The translations under genes and the position numbers were made by a program. A stretch of DNA of 64,000 bases, taken from Neobacillus ginsengisoli (lineage in GTDB: Bacteria > Bacillota > Bacilli > Bacillales_B > DSM-18226). The first letter of the stretch is position 1, and each line of letters starts with the position of its first letter. Shown here in pieces: positions 9,214 through 18,897 of this stretch. Under the pieces are notes generated by a model that was not told where the DNA came from, did not search any database, and saw nothing but the letters and a program-made list of their open reading frames with translations. The stretch spans positions 204,489 through 268,488 of the forward strand of contig NZ_JAUSTW010000008.1 of the NCBI RefSeq assembly GCF_030813055.1, read 5' to 3'.

Positions 9214-9681
9214 TTATGTTAATCTCTTTTTATTTTCAAAAATGTATTGAAATCCATATAAGAAAAAAGCCTTGTAAAAGAAGTAAAGGAAGAATTGAAA
9301 TGCATTAAGTCGAACTAATTTAAATAATTTTATCTTTGGAAATAAGCTTTTAGCTAAAAATGTAAATATTAATTGGAAAAGAGCATTTAGCATAATGAAG
9401 TTTTTGAAATGGCCGTATGTCCATTTTAATGACCATAAAGCCACCGCCAACATTGGACCTATTAAAAAAGGAAATTCATTATGAAAAAAAGAATGTGGTT
9501 TATTATAGAAAAACCACCATTTACGTTTTTTTCCAATCGGAACATCAATACAATTTATTAAAAATACAAAGATAAAGGTTGGGAAAAATCTCTTTATACT
9601 TCGCCAATCCAAAAAAGATATTGATATCCATGAGAGTAATACCATTGTAATATTAAATAACCACTTATTTTTCATTAACAT
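9214..9681 (-). CDS. Uncharacterised integral membrane protein
   Basis: A 155-residue, very hydrophobic and aromatic-rich protein with about four membrane segments (near residues 5-22, 30-46, 72-88, 93-113) and a basic, Lys/Phe-rich C-terminus. The ATG at 9681 follows AGGAAG at a seven-base distance, so it is likely translated. It includes a KKRKWWFFYNKPHSFFHNEFPF segment between helices 2 and 3. Similar small CBO0543-like or YoaI-like membrane proteins are common in Bacillus, but I cannot assign a family with confidence. No operon partner. Confidence 0.65.
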   Translation of the reverse strand: MLMKNKWLFNITMVLLSWISISFLDWRSIKRFFPTFIFVFLINCIDVPIGKKRKWWFFYNKPHSFFHNEFPFLIGPMLAVALWSLKWTYGHFKNFIMLNALFQLIFTFLAKSLFPKIKLFKLVRLNAFQFFLYFFYKAFFLYGFQYIFENKKRLT

Positions 9682-9998
9682 ATGTAAACTTCCTTTTTAC
9701 TTTTTTTATTTAGAGTTGCTTTTTTTAAAAAAATTATTCATTTATGGTTATTTAATATAAGTTGCTTTTTCCACTAATGAAGCAGGTTAGCAGTTGAAGA
9801 CGTCTTGATAGCTGGTGAAGAGGCTAAATTAAATTTCGATGAAGAAGAAGCCCATTACCTGTACATTAAGCAATAGAGGCTGGGCTTCTGCAATTTAGTT
9901 ATGGTTATATTAAAAAATAGTAAGTTCTCCTTGTAAATTTGGAGTTCCGCCACCCTAGTAGGCGATGAAATACTTAAATATACTTTCTCACATTAAAT

Positions 9999-10829
9999 TT
10001 AAACTTCAGTCTCTTCTTGATAAGCAAGTATTTCTCTGTGTAGCTGTTCCCACTGTTCATATAGTTTAATAGCTGTCTGATAGTCATCGAAGTCTGATTC
10101 TAAATCATACTGTAATTTGTCTTTTAATTCACGGCATGCCCCTTCCCATTCCTCTAAGCTTTTTATATCAAAGAGGTTTGAAAACTTCGGTTTCATACTT
10201 TCCCAGTGATAATAAATGTTATTACACCATTCCAACAAATCTTCACGGTATTGTTGCTGTTCTTCAATTTTCATCACATTATCAGATTCAACTTCAATCT
10301 CTTCTTGATAATCAGCGTGAGCTTCTCTGTAGGGGCTTTCAATTGTCCGAAAATCACCGAAGTCTGCTTTAACATCATCCTGTAATTTCTCTTTTAATTT
10401 ACGGTATGCCCCTTCCAATTCTTCTAAGCTTTTTAAATCTAATAATTTTGAATACCTCGGTTTCATACTTTCCCATTGATGATATATATCATTACACCAT
10501 TCCAACAAATCCTTACGGTAATGTTGTTGTTCTTCATTTTTCATCCATCTTTCAGATTCAACGTCTATTTCTTTATAAGCATGAGCTTCTTTGTCTAGCT
10601 GCTCCCATTGTTCATATAGGTTTTTAGCTGTCTGATAATCATCGAGGTCCGCTTTTATATCATCCTGTAATTTCATTTTTAATTTGCCGCATGACTCTTC
10701 CCATTCTTCTAAGCTTTTTAAATCAAAAAGTTTTGAAAACCTCGGTTTCATACTTTCCCATTGATAATAAATGTTATTACACCATTCCAACAAATCTTCA
10801 CAGTATTGTTGTTGTTCTTCAATTTTCAT
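9999..10829 (-). CDS. Three-repeat helical protein of unknown function
   Basis: A 276-residue cytoplasmic protein made of three tandem copies of one unit: residues 1-95, 96-185 and 186-276. Each unit opens with Met-Lys-x-Glu-Glu-Gln-Gln, followed by a conserved DLLEWCN-(N/D)-IY-x-x-WESMKP block with one cysteine, a (L/I)KSLEE(W/L) helix, and a K(L/D)KLQ(D/Y)D acidic stretch. The units are highly charged and presumably helical. Because each starts with its own Met, the gene most likely arose by tandem duplication of a roughly 90-codon gene with loss of stop codons. The middle copy lacks part of the LYEQWEQL block. ATG with GTGAGGGA ribosome site upstream. No family recognised and no neighbours in the same transcript. 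Confidence 0.7.
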   Translation of the reverse strand: MKIEEQQQYCEDLLEWCNNIYYQWESMKPRFSKLFDLKSLEEWEESCGKLKMKLQDDIKADLDDYQTAKNLYEQWEQLDKEAHAYKEIDVESERWMKNEEQQHYRKDLLEWCNDIYHQWESMKPRYSKLLDLKSLEELEGAYRKLKEKLQDDVKADFGDFRTIESPYREAHADYQEEIEVESDNVMKIEEQQQYREDLLEWCNNIYYHWESMKPKFSNLFDIKSLEEWEGACRELKDKLQYDLESDFDDYQTAIKLYEQWEQLHREILAYQEETEV

Positions 10830-11342
10830 GTCTATCCCTCACACAGGTAAATTTACTTTTTTCTATTTCCATTTTTAAGGTTTATTTCCTTTTCCCCCTC
10901 AAAAGATTAAATCCATTTATTGTTTACGTTAAAAATGATAATCACATAAATTTAGAAAGAAAATGAGGGTCCATAGTGTAAGAAGTTAGCCCCCAGTGAA
11001 CTATTTATATAGAGCCCTTATATAAAATTGGTAGCTGGAAGAGGTATGATTCCCAAAATCACTATATGCAAAGTGCCTTAACGGGTGATAGTCCAAATTC
11101 AAAGGATTTTTGGGGTAGTGGGCACACTTTTACCTTATCCTTTTCGGATTTAGCTTATTAAGGGAAAGTGCGCCATTGTTTTTTTAGTTATGAGGATACA
11201 AACTCGCCTTAGCTTGATGGTGATGGTGGCTAACCCCTATTGACTTTTTTGTAGGATATTATACATATTCGGCAACTTTTCTTCTGAAAGGAGAACAAGG
11301 ACAGTTGTAAAAGAATAGTCTATCGTATGGTAAAATAGAAAA
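10830..11342. other. Gene-free stretch beside IS remnants
   Basis: About 510 bases with no supported gene. A sequence at 11206-11225 (GCCTTAGCTTGATGGTGATG) resembles the outer bases of the IS231-type inverted repeat found at 24873 and 26169 and may be a relic end. A GGGAAAGTGCGCC motif near 11161 recalls the dispersed repeat family. Confidence 0.35.
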
Positions 11343-11564
11343 TTAAATGAAAAGGATGCTGCAAATGCCTGCGATTATTGGCGGACCAATACAAATAAAT
11401 ATTGTTGCTTGTAGAAGTTTGACAGCCGAAGGATTAAATCGTTGATTAAGTCCCTCAGGACTTATCAAGACACCTGTTAAAGATTCTAAAGAACTACATA
11501 GCTGAGGCAAGGAAGTACTCGCTACTTTTTGACTTAACCACACGCACAACGCTATCTCTTTCAT
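11343..11564 (-). pseudogene. IS4/IS231-type transposase N-terminal fragment
   Basis: The reverse strand encodes LCVWLSQKVASTSLPQL and LTGVLISPEGLNQRFNPSAV, the conserved N-terminal region of IS231-type IS4-family transposases. Everything after about residue 50 diverges and no DDE/YREK catalytic region follows, so it is a dead fragment. Upstream on the same strand it abuts an unrelated IS3-type fragment. Confidence 0.7.
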
Positions 11565-11579
11565 AATTCTTCCAATAAG

Positions 11580-11798
11580 TCACCTAGATGCAACCATACC
11601 TAGTTTTTTTAATTCATGTTTAATTTTACGAATACCATAGTTCTGGCGGCTTTTATGAAAAATTTCTACGATGGCAGCTGTAAGTTCTTCGCCAGAGTTG
11701 GATTGTTCTTTTGCTTCATAATAATAGGTGTACTTCTCGGTAATTGTAGGACGTCGCACATTGCTGATATCGAGTATTTGTCGATTATTTTTGATCAC
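11580..11798 (-). pseudogene. IS3-family transposase OrfB fragment
   Basis: A 72-codon piece containing the HTH_21-type stretch IVEIFHKSRQNYGIRKIKHELKKLG, typical of the start of IS3-family OrfB. The rve catalytic core is absent; the frame ends shortly after GMVASR at a junction with the IS4-type fragment. Presumed non-functional. The 11799-12365 stretch beyond it has no supported gene; CCCCAC and GTGGGG at about 12000-12034 could form a weak hairpin. Confidence 0.7.
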
Positions 11799-12365
11799 AT
11801 TTACTTTCGTCCCATTATCAGCGCAGCTTGCTGAGCAAAGCCCCGTTAGTTGCCTTGATTACAGCTTCGATTTGTAACTATTTTTCCAGAACTAATTTTT
11901 TAAATATGAAAGCAGTTCGTCAGCAGGGGCAAGTAAAGCCTAATGGATGAACTTCTTGACAGTATTTGAACTGAAAGATAAGATTAATTTAACAGAACCC
12001 CACACGCCTCTTAACAATGCGGACCAAGTGGGGTCATTTTATTTCAAGGAGAAAATTAAATCGGAATCCGAAAATAATCTCCCTATATGATGCCTCCTAC
12101 TACTTTAAAAGAACAAGTAGAATTATATAAAAGTAGAAAAGTTCAGTTCTATTCCTTCATACGCATGATTTAAGTAAAAGCTCCCCATTTTTTAAATAAT
12201 CCCCATCATTGACAGTAATGTAAGGGAATCCGCCGTTTACCCGCATATTACTAATTGATCGTGGACATCCTTGTTCAGGCAGAAAAAAAATATTTGAGGT
12301 TCGGGAAATTGAATCTGATATTTTGTTTATTCGAAATTATTTAAATAACACCCTCTTTGTCTCTG

Positions 12366-14111
12366 TTAAGATTTCTTCATTGGAACAATTGGTAAAATTA
12401 GATGTGAAGGATATTGTTCATTATGATAAATGGTTTGTTTTGCCTTTATTGTTTTACTGCTCTCATTTAAGGATTCTCCCGTATTTGGATTAGGTAAATA
12501 TTGAGGAAAACTGCTCGAAGATATTTCAAGTGTGATTCGATGACCTGTGAGAAACACATTGCTTATTGCCCAAAGATCGATATCAAACTCAACCACTTCA
12601 CCCTTCAATTCTTTTTCAGGACGGAAACCGTTCCGATATTTGGAATTCACTATTCCTTCTGCTAAAATCAATGCCTTGCCATTCGGCGCCTTATCGACGA
12701 GCTTTGCTGTAAAATCTGTATCCTTAGCATCGGAAGAAGCCCACAGCTTCATTTTCACAGGACCTGTTACTTCCACTGAATCGGTTAAAGGCTCAGTCGA
12801 ATAGACGAGCACATCTAGCCGTTCCTCAATCTCGCGTTGATTAAACGGTCCCATTGTCAACGGGCCAGCAAACAAGGTACGTCCTCCTTTTGTTGGTACA
12901 GGATTTTTAGGATCATATATAAAGGAATCCGGATTCTCATCTACAGGAGGAATCATCAAAAGTAAGCCAGCACCGTTTTTCGTATTGGCTTTCCCACAGC
13001 TATGCAAATAGAAATTGGTGTATTGGGTACGTTTAAGCGGCCATTCAAGTTCATCACGCCATTGGTTGATGCCCATGACAAAAATTTTAACCGGAGGTTC
13101 TGTTTCCAAACCGGTATCGATTCCTTTTAACCAATGATTAAACCAGCGTATATGGAGATCAGTTATATCTTGTTCGAGATCAATCCAATCACCCGATGCA
13201 TGGACGCCAAAGTAGGATTCTCCCTGGACGGAGGCAAAATATCCATGCCCCCATGGCCCGACAATCAGCTTCTGATGATGTCCTGCTTTAGCCATTTCCA
13301 TATAATTCGTTAAGGTCGGACCGATAAAGCAATCATACCAGCCGCCTAAATGATAGGCCGGAATCTGCAAGTCTTCATATTTATCGGCAATGCTCGACTG
13401 CTTCCAGTAATCTTCATCTTCAGGCGGATGGGACAATTCCTCAAAAAAATAGCCGGCAACTTCCAGTTCCATTAATGGAGGCCATTTATTAACCGGGGTA
13501 AACCGGTATAAATCTCCCATTCTATTAAGATAATCGGCAAGCTTTCGCATGGCTTCCTTTCTTTCCTCGGGTTTAGCGTATTTTCGCCTCAATAAATCTG
13601 GCACGATCGATTCGAGTGTCCAGGTTTCCGTTAACCCCGGCAGGTAAGCGCCATTACGGTAAGAAACACCGGTTCTTTGATCATTCAACGTCATAGCAGG
13701 GAAAATGGCCGCCAAATGTGGTGGCTTTTTCGTTGCAGCCAAGAGTTGTGTATATCCATAATACGACAAACCGAACATGCCTACTTTACCTATTGAATAA
13801 GGAAGTGATGCTGCCCATTCTATCGTATCATATCCATCATCAGCTTCCTGTCTGAAGGAGCGAAATTCTCCCTCTGACTGAAAGCGGCCTCTCACATCTT
13901 GAATTATAACGACAAATTCATTTTCAACAAGACGGTTCGTATCCAAATAGCGGTGGGAGTAATACGGATGATCTTTACTGTAAGGAAGTCTTGTTACCAA
14001 AACCGGAAATTTCCCTTCCCTATTGGGCCGGTAAATATCCGCATAAAGAATAACGCCATCGCGCATCATACACGGGACGTTTTTTTCAACTATAATTTGA
14101 AACGGTTTCAT
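12366..14111 (-). CDS. CocE/NonD family X-Pro-type hydrolase
   Basis: About 581 residues from the ATG at 14111; GTGGGGG just before it serves as the ribosome site, so the GTG at 14123 is less likely. The N-terminal alpha/beta-hydrolase core has the nucleophile motif GLSYYG (Ser116), the acid in GGWYD (Asp260) and the histidine in GPWGHGY (His289); the C-terminal jelly-roll domain (about 350-560, ending in VFLTGHRITLEISSSSFPQY) is the PepX_C type. CocE/NonD enzymes are cytosolic serine hydrolases acting on esters or amides such as cocaine, glutaryl-7-ACA or X-Pro peptides; the substrate cannot be told from sequence. It stands alone, 500 bases from the NCS1 permease gene, and is transcribed in the same direction. 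Confidence 0.9.
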   Translation of the reverse strand: MKPFQIIVEKNVPCMMRDGVILYADIYRPNREGKFPVLVTRLPYSKDHPYYSHRYLDTNRLVENEFVVIIQDVRGRFQSEGEFRSFRQEADDGYDTIEWAASLPYSIGKVGMFGLSYYGYTQLLAATKKPPHLAAIFPAMTLNDQRTGVSYRNGAYLPGLTETWTLESIVPDLLRRKYAKPEERKEAMRKLADYLNRMGDLYRFTPVNKWPPLMELEVAGYFFEELSHPPEDEDYWKQSSIADKYEDLQIPAYHLGGWYDCFIGPTLTNYMEMAKAGHHQKLIVGPWGHGYFASVQGESYFGVHASGDWIDLEQDITDLHIRWFNHWLKGIDTGLETEPPVKIFVMGINQWRDELEWPLKRTQYTNFYLHSCGKANTKNGAGLLLMIPPVDENPDSFIYDPKNPVPTKGGRTLFAGPLTMGPFNQREIEERLDVLVYSTEPLTDSVEVTGPVKMKLWASSDAKDTDFTAKLVDKAPNGKALILAEGIVNSKYRNGFRPEKELKGEVVEFDIDLWAISNVFLTGHRITLEISSSSFPQYLPNPNTGESLNESSKTIKAKQTIYHNEQYPSHLILPIVPMKKS

Positions 14112-14327
14112 TATAACCCCCACTTTCTTGCGGTTTTGTTTTAAAACTTGTTCTGACCAAAAAATACAATCACAAAAGTCGATAAGCCTCAGGGGAAAAT
14201 AGTATATTTTAATGGTTACTGGCTCGTTTCCGTTTCTATTTATTCATTGTTATTCGGCTTCATTTGTTAATAAATATTTTTTGAAAGAAGCGTTGCTACT
14301 TTCAGGATCAGTAAAAAACAAGAAATA

Positions 14328-14353
14328 GGGGCAGCAAGCAATCCTGCAGCCCC
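14328..14353 (-). terminator. Terminator of a lost gene
   Basis: On the minus strand GGGGCTGCAG pairs with CTTGCTGCCCC-like bases (one mismatch) and is followed by TATTTCTTGTTTTTT. It directly follows the stop codon of the transporter scrap at 14369-14484. Confidence 0.7.
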
Positions 14354-14368
14354 AATCACGCATACTAA

Positions 14369-14484
14369 CTAAGTTGGAAGCAAGTCATTGCCAATTTTTT
14401 TCACAAAGCCAAGTCCGATGCTGTGCGGCCACATATATTGACCTAATGTAATCGTTATACAAGCGGAACCATACCAAGAAATAC
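14369..14484 (-). pseudogene. C-terminal scrap of a membrane transporter
   Basis: Reading on the minus strand gives ITLGQYMWPHSIGLGFVKKIG and ends NDLLPT-stop, resembling a permease tail. An in-frame stop lies just upstream, so only about 37 codons remain. Which transporter family it came from is uncertain. It keeps its own terminator. Confidence 0.35.
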
Positions 14485-14622
14485 TCTATTTAATATTTCA
14501 TTGAAATTTATAAAATGTGACAATAAAAATGCTGAAATATGAATGAGCATTTTAAAAGTCGTCTCTTATCAGCGCAAAAAGTTTTTCAGTACTATTTTTG
14601 GGGTAGTGGCAGAGCACCCAGG

Positions 14623-16029
14623 TTAATGATTGACAATTTTTTTTGCCGCATAGATGCGCTCAATTTCTTGAAGTTCACCTGTCGCTGTCAATTTGGCTTT
14701 CATCCCGTAATAGTAGAGGACGGCTGGTAAGATTAAGGCAACGGACCATGAAATGTCAGCGTGACCGATGGCTTTCGATATGGGTCCTTCATATATTCCC
14801 TCGACATTCATGAAGGGAATTTGTGCCACGACGCTGATAAGGTATGTGCCAATACAAGTCCAGTTGAATTTTCCGTATTTGCCGTTTACATCAAAAATAT
14901 CTTTGATACTATAATTCCCACGACGAAGGAGGTAGTAATCGACTAAGTTGATCGCACTCCACGGCACCATGATGTACTGAAGCAATAACATGAAATCATT
15001 CATGATGGTCACAAGGTTGCCTTGACCAACGATGCCGATACATGTTGCAATTATCGTGCAGATTGCCAGGATGGCAAACCGTTTGGATGGTGTCACTTTG
15101 ATTTTCGTGAAAGGCTCAATTGATGTAACAGTCGCCATGAATGCACAGTAGAGGTTCAGCACGTTAACACCAAGGATCCCTAGAACGATGACGATATAGA
15201 CGATCGGTGCCAAACTGTGACCGACCAAGTTTGCAAGAAATCCAGTCGGATCAATCCCGAACTTGGAGGAAGATGCGATAAGGATGACGCCCAGCGCCAT
15301 CGTCCATCCTGTCCCGAGAACACCACCTGCATATGTCCAGCCAAACGTTGCTCGTGGCGATGTGTTGCTTGGTAAGTACCGAGAGTAATCGGCGACGTAT
15401 GGTGCGTATGTCAACAACCAAGTGGTGCAAACACTTAGTGCCATCAAAAACGGCCCAACTTTAAAACCGGAAACCGACCAACTATGTGCGGGCAACGGAA
15501 GTCGTAAAGCTTCGACAGTGATAACGATGAAAACGATCGCAAAGATAATTGCGAAATATTTCTCAATTGCATGGATAAGGTCATATCCATAAGTTGTGAC
15601 AATCAAAGTGACACCGTTAAGTACGACCATTGCAAGCCATACGGGAACTGCAGGGAAAGCACTATGGATGGCCTGTGCACCGAGTAAACCACTATAATAT
15701 ACTGATCCGATGTACATTACCATGACGAGTATCAATGGCAAGATAGCGCCGATGACACCAAATTGTGCTCTGCTTTGAATCATTTGAGGTATGCCAAGCT
15801 TCGGGCCTTGGGCAGAGTGTGTCGCCATAAACAATCCGCCAATCAAGTTGCCTAGAATCACCGCAGTGAGCGCCCAGAATACGTTCAGACCAAGTGATAT
15901 GGCAACAGCTCCGGTAATAACCGGTGTAAGCTGCATGTTACCACTAAACCAAATATTAAATAAATCCCGTGCTTTGCCGTGCCGTTCCGAGTCCGGTATA
16001 TAATCAATACTACGTTGTTCTACTTTCAT
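14623..16029 (-). CDS. NCS1 family purine/cytosine-type permease
   Basis: A 468-residue, 12-helix inner-membrane protein. The cytoplasmic N-terminus has SERHGKARDLFNIWFSGNMQLTPVITG, the signature of nucleobase:cation symporter-1 proteins (CodB, PucI, hydantoin and thiamine/pyridoxine relatives), and the helix 1 and 3 features follow (GPKLGIPQMIQSRAQFG; helix 8 GVNVLNLYCAFMATVTS). It should import a nucleobase-like or small N-heterocyclic or quaternary compound with Na+ or H+. Clear AGGTAGGGG ribosome site. It lies 340 bases downstream of the Rieske/ALDH/dehydrogenase operon on the same strand, across a hairpin at 16283-16317, so it could be the dedicated transporter of that pathway through partial readthrough. 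Substrate is not predictable from sequence alone. Confidence 0.9.
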   Translation of the reverse strand: MKVEQRSIDYIPDSERHGKARDLFNIWFSGNMQLTPVITGAVAISLGLNVFWALTAVILGNLIGGLFMATHSAQGPKLGIPQMIQSRAQFGVIGAILPLILVMVMYIGSVYYSGLLGAQAIHSAFPAVPVWLAMVVLNGVTLIVTTYGYDLIHAIEKYFAIIFAIVFIVITVEALRLPLPAHSWSVSGFKVGPFLMALSVCTTWLLTYAPYVADYSRYLPSNTSPRATFGWTYAGGVLGTGWTMALGVILIASSSKFGIDPTGFLANLVGHSLAPIVYIVIVLGILGVNVLNLYCAFMATVTSIEPFTKIKVTPSKRFAILAICTIIATCIGIVGQGNLVTIMNDFMLLLQYIMVPWSAINLVDYYLLRRGNYSIKDIFDVNGKYGKFNWTCIGTYLISVVAQIPFMNVEGIYEGPISKAIGHADISWSVALILPAVLYYYGMKAKLTATGELQEIERIYAAKKIVNH

Positions 16030-16282
16030 TAATAGCCCCTACCTCTCATTTTTCTCATGTTTTATTTGAGTGCAGTTGTACCATTTTGTGGAAGTGTTGC
16101 AACCCGTGTTCTGTCTAACTCCGCGTTTGGTTGTGAAGTTTGGTGTTGCTGTTGTTGGTTGTTCTGTTGTCCTGTTACTTGCTTTTTCTTTTTTAATTTT
16201 GCAATTTTCAGAATTTAACATTTCGATTGTGGCTTTAATTGTTCAGCTTCCGCATTATCTGATAATTCAACTTGGAAAAGTC

Positions 16283-16317
16283 CCCCTTCTTTTAATTGAA
16301 AAACCGAAAAGAAGGGG
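16283..16317 (-). terminator. Hairpin after the dehydrogenase gene
   Basis: Eleven-base perfect stem CCCCTTCTTTT / AAAAGAAGGGG with a 13-base loop. It follows the last gene of the oxygenase operon; the T-tract on the minus strand is weak (GACTTTTCC), so partial readthrough to the NCS1 gene is possible. Confidence 0.6.
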
Positions 16318-16366
16318 ATAAAATCGATAAATTTCGTTACCATTTTCCTCCAAATAGAAATGAACA

Positions 16367-17449
16367 TTAAGCCTTTATTGAAGCAAGCGATTGAATAATC
16401 TCTGCTGCGCGATCCCCGACTTCGGAAGTAGTGGCTTTTCCCTTCATATCATGGGTTAATACCTTCCCTTCCACAAGCACTTCCTCGATAGCCTTCAGCA
16501 CGAGTTTCCCATAATGTTCATATCCTAAAAAGTCTAGCAGCTGGCTGGCAGACCAAATCGCCGCCAAAGGATTGGCCAGGCCTTTACCCGCAATATCTGG
16601 GGCAGATCCGTGAATCGGTTCAAACATCGATGGATATTTTCTCTCCGGATTGATATTCGCCCCTGCTGCAAGCCCAATCCCCCCGGCCAAGGCCGCACCT
16701 AAATCGGTTAAAATATCACCAAATAAATTTGAAGTAACCACGACTTCAAATCGCTTAGGATCGGTAATCATTAGCATCGCTGCAGCATCTACGAGATAGG
16801 ACGCTGTTTTCACATCCGGGTACTCCTTGCTCACTTCAGCAAAGATCTGATCCCAGAAAACCATTGAATAATTCAAGGCGTTTCCTTTACTAATGCTCGT
16901 TAGAGATTTACCTTCCCTTTTAGCCGTTTCAAACGCATAGCGGATGACACGTTCCGTTCCTTTTCGGGAAAAGACACCTGTTTGCAGGACAACTTCGTTC
17001 TCCTGGCCTTTAAATAACCAATCTCCTGCACCTGCATATTCACCTTCACTATTTTCACGGATAAACAGCATATCCACTTCTTCCCGTTTCACGTCCTTCA
17101 ATGGGCATGTTGCACCTTTTATTAACTTGATTGGACGTATATTAATGTATTGGTCAAAGCCTTTTCTAATCTTTAGAAGTAAATCCCATAATGAAATATG
17201 ATCAGGAACTCCTGGATAACCAACAGCACCGAGGAAAATCGCATCAAATGTTTGCAATTTTTCAATCCCATCTTCATCCATCATCACACCATGCTTAGTG
17301 TAATACTCACAACCCCATGGAAAGTATGTGTATTCGAACTGGAGAGAATTGTCCAATTCGGCTATTTTATTTAAAACCTTTATTCCTTCCTGGAGAACTT
17401 CTTGTCCAATCCCATCTCCAGGAATAACGGCAATTTTATAGGTGCTCAT
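16367..17449 (-). CDS. Tartrate/D-malate dehydrogenase (isocitrate/isopropylmalate family)
   Basis: A 360-residue NAD-dependent beta-decarboxylating dehydrogenase. Family marks: KIAVIPGDGIGQEV at the N-terminus, the substrate-loop LWDLLLKIRKGFDQYINIRPI, RENSEGEYAG, the metal/NAD region SNLFGDILTDLGAALAGGIGLAAGANI and FEPIHGSAPDIAGKGLANP. Closest types are tartrate dehydrogenase (TtuC, B. subtilis YcsA) and D-malate dehydrogenase (E. coli DmlA/YeaU), which oxidatively decarboxylate D-malate to pyruvate. The ATG at 17449 has GGAGAA upstream and overlaps the ALDH stop codon by one base (TAATG), showing translational coupling; the upstream in-frame extension to 17470 is not needed. It is the third gene of the Rieske oxygenase operon. 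Confidence 0.9.
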   Translation of the reverse strand: MSTYKIAVIPGDGIGQEVLQEGIKVLNKIAELDNSLQFEYTYFPWGCEYYTKHGVMMDEDGIEKLQTFDAIFLGAVGYPGVPDHISLWDLLLKIRKGFDQYINIRPIKLIKGATCPLKDVKREEVDMLFIRENSEGEYAGAGDWLFKGQENEVVLQTGVFSRKGTERVIRYAFETAKREGKSLTSISKGNALNYSMVFWDQIFAEVSKEYPDVKTASYLVDAAAMLMITDPKRFEVVVTSNLFGDILTDLGAALAGGIGLAAGANINPERKYPSMFEPIHGSAPDIAGKGLANPLAAIWSASQLLDFLGYEHYGKLVLKAIEEVLVEGKVLTHDMKGKATTSEVGDRAAEIIQSLASIKA

Positions 17450-18897
17450 TATTTTTCTCCTCTGTTCCATACAACTAATTTTAATTCCGTCATTTCCTCT
17501 ACTGCATATTTGATTCCTTCACGGCCCGTTCCACTCTCCTTAACACCACCGTAAGGCATATGGTCAACACGGAACGTTGGAATATCATTGATCATTACAG
17601 CTCCAACTTCAAGAGCCTCAGTTGCAAATAGCGCGCGATCAATATTTTTTGTATAGACACCTGCTTGCAGACCGTATCTTGAATTGTTCACGTATTCAAT
17701 TGCTTCTTCAACTGTTTTTACTTTATTTACAATCACAACTGGAGCAAATACCTCTTGGCAAGATACTTTTAACATCGGGTCAACATTAACGATTACGGTT
17801 GGCTCTAAAATACCATCTTTTAGTTTTCCCCCAGCTAAAACCACTGCCTCATTTTGTTTTGCTTCTTCAATCCAACTTAAAGCCCGTTCCGTTTCCTTTT
17901 TGGAAATTAACGAAGAAATATAGGTTTCCGGATCTAATGGATTACCAACCTTTAATTTCTTTGATGCTTTAACGAATTTTTCAACAAATTGATCATATAC
18001 CTCTTCATGGGCATAAACGCGCTGCAAGGAAATACAAACCTGGCCTTGATTTGAGAAAGCTCCCAAAATACAGCGGTCAATGACCTGATCAATATTTGTA
18101 TCCTTATCTAAAATTACCGCTGCATTTGACCCAAGCTCTAAAGTGGTTTTCTTTAGGCCCGCTTTATTGCGGATTCCAATTCCGACCGCTGGACTTCCGG
18201 TAAAGGTAATCATTTGCACACGGTCATCCTTTATAATCGTCTCACCCACTACTGACCCTGATCCGGTTACGACATTCAATACCCCATCCGGCAGGCCGGC
18301 TTCTTTAAAAAGCTCAGCGATGTATAGAGCGGATAAAGGAGTCTGTGAAGCAGGTTTTAACACGATTGTATTCCCTGAGGCAATCGCCGGTCCTACTTTA
18401 TGGGCTACGAGATTCATAGGAAAATTAAAAGGTGTAATTGCCCCGATCACCCCAATTGGATTGCGAACGGTATAACCGATCCTTCCGACACCGCCTGGTG
18501 CAGCATCAAAAGGGATCGTTTCGCCATGAATCCTTTTTGCTTCTTCGGCCGCAAATTTATAGGTTTCAATTGTTCTTGATACTTCCCCTTTGGCAAAAGA
18601 AATCGGCTTCGCTGATTCGATAGCGATTACTTCTGCGGCTTCGTCTGCTCTTTCTTTCAATAATTCTACCATTTTTTCTAAAATTGCTGACCTCTCAAAT
18701 GCTGGCATTTTTGAAATCACTTGAAACGCTTTCTGTGCTGTTTTTATCGCCTCTTTTGTTAACTGTTCATCTGCCATGGCAATCTCGACGATGATTTCAT
18801 CTGAATATGGAGAGTAAAGCGGCGCATAGGTGTCAGCCTCTACATCACGGCCATTAATAAATAAATGCTTTTTTTCTGCAACCTTTAAATTTGTCAT
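17449..18897 (-). CDS. Aldehyde dehydrogenase (malic-semialdehyde-type candidate)
   Basis: A 482-residue NAD(P)-dependent aldehyde dehydrogenase with the full catalytic set: TPFNFP (Asn158), LELGSN (Glu254) and QGQVCIS (Cys288), plus the cofactor-binding FTGSPAVG region. It belongs to the lactaldehyde/glyceraldehyde-like branch rather than the betaine-aldehyde branch. Four-base overlap (ATGA) with the upstream Rieske gene and one-base overlap with the downstream dehydrogenase show a tightly coupled operon. In carnitine breakdown, the oxygenase releases trimethylamine and malic semialdehyde, which a dedicated ALDH oxidises to malate; this gene sits exactly where that enzyme would be needed. 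The specific aldehyde is inference; the fold and activity class are secure. Confidence 0.9.
   Translation of the reverse strand: MTNLKVAEKKHLFINGRDVEADTYAPLYSPYSDEIIVEIAMADEQLTKEAIKTAQKAFQVISKMPAFERSAILEKMVELLKERADEAAEVIAIESAKPISFAKGEVSRTIETYKFAAEEAKRIHGETIPFDAAPGGVGRIGYTVRNPIGVIGAITPFNFPMNLVAHKVGPAIASGNTIVLKPASQTPLSALYIAELFKEAGLPDGVLNVVTGSGSVVGETIIKDDRVQMITFTGSPAVGIGIRNKAGLKKTTLELGSNAAVILDKDTNIDQVIDRCILGAFSNQGQVCISLQRVYAHEEVYDQFVEKFVKASKKLKVGNPLDPETYISSLISKKETERALSWIEEAKQNEAVVLAGGKLKDGILEPTVIVNVDPMLKVSCQEVFAPVVIVNKVKTVEEAIEYVNNSRYGLQAGVYTKNIDRALFATEALEVGAVMINDIPTFRVDHMPYGGVKESGTGREGIKYAVEEMTELKLVVWNRGEK

Noticed and set aside
9828..9878. Short plus-strand frame EDVLIAGEEAKLNFDEEEAHYLYIKQ-stop
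   Set aside because: Looks like a gene tail but too short to identify, and no start or upstream frame.
11206..11225. Sequence similar to an IS231 inverted end
   Set aside because: It points away from the nearby transposase fragment and differs in the outermost bases, so it is not called as an element end.
16039..16321. Overlapping small ORFs on both strands between NCS1 and dehydrogenase genes
   Set aside because: Low-complexity composition, no ribosome sites, and the plus-strand frame runs through the terminator hairpin.
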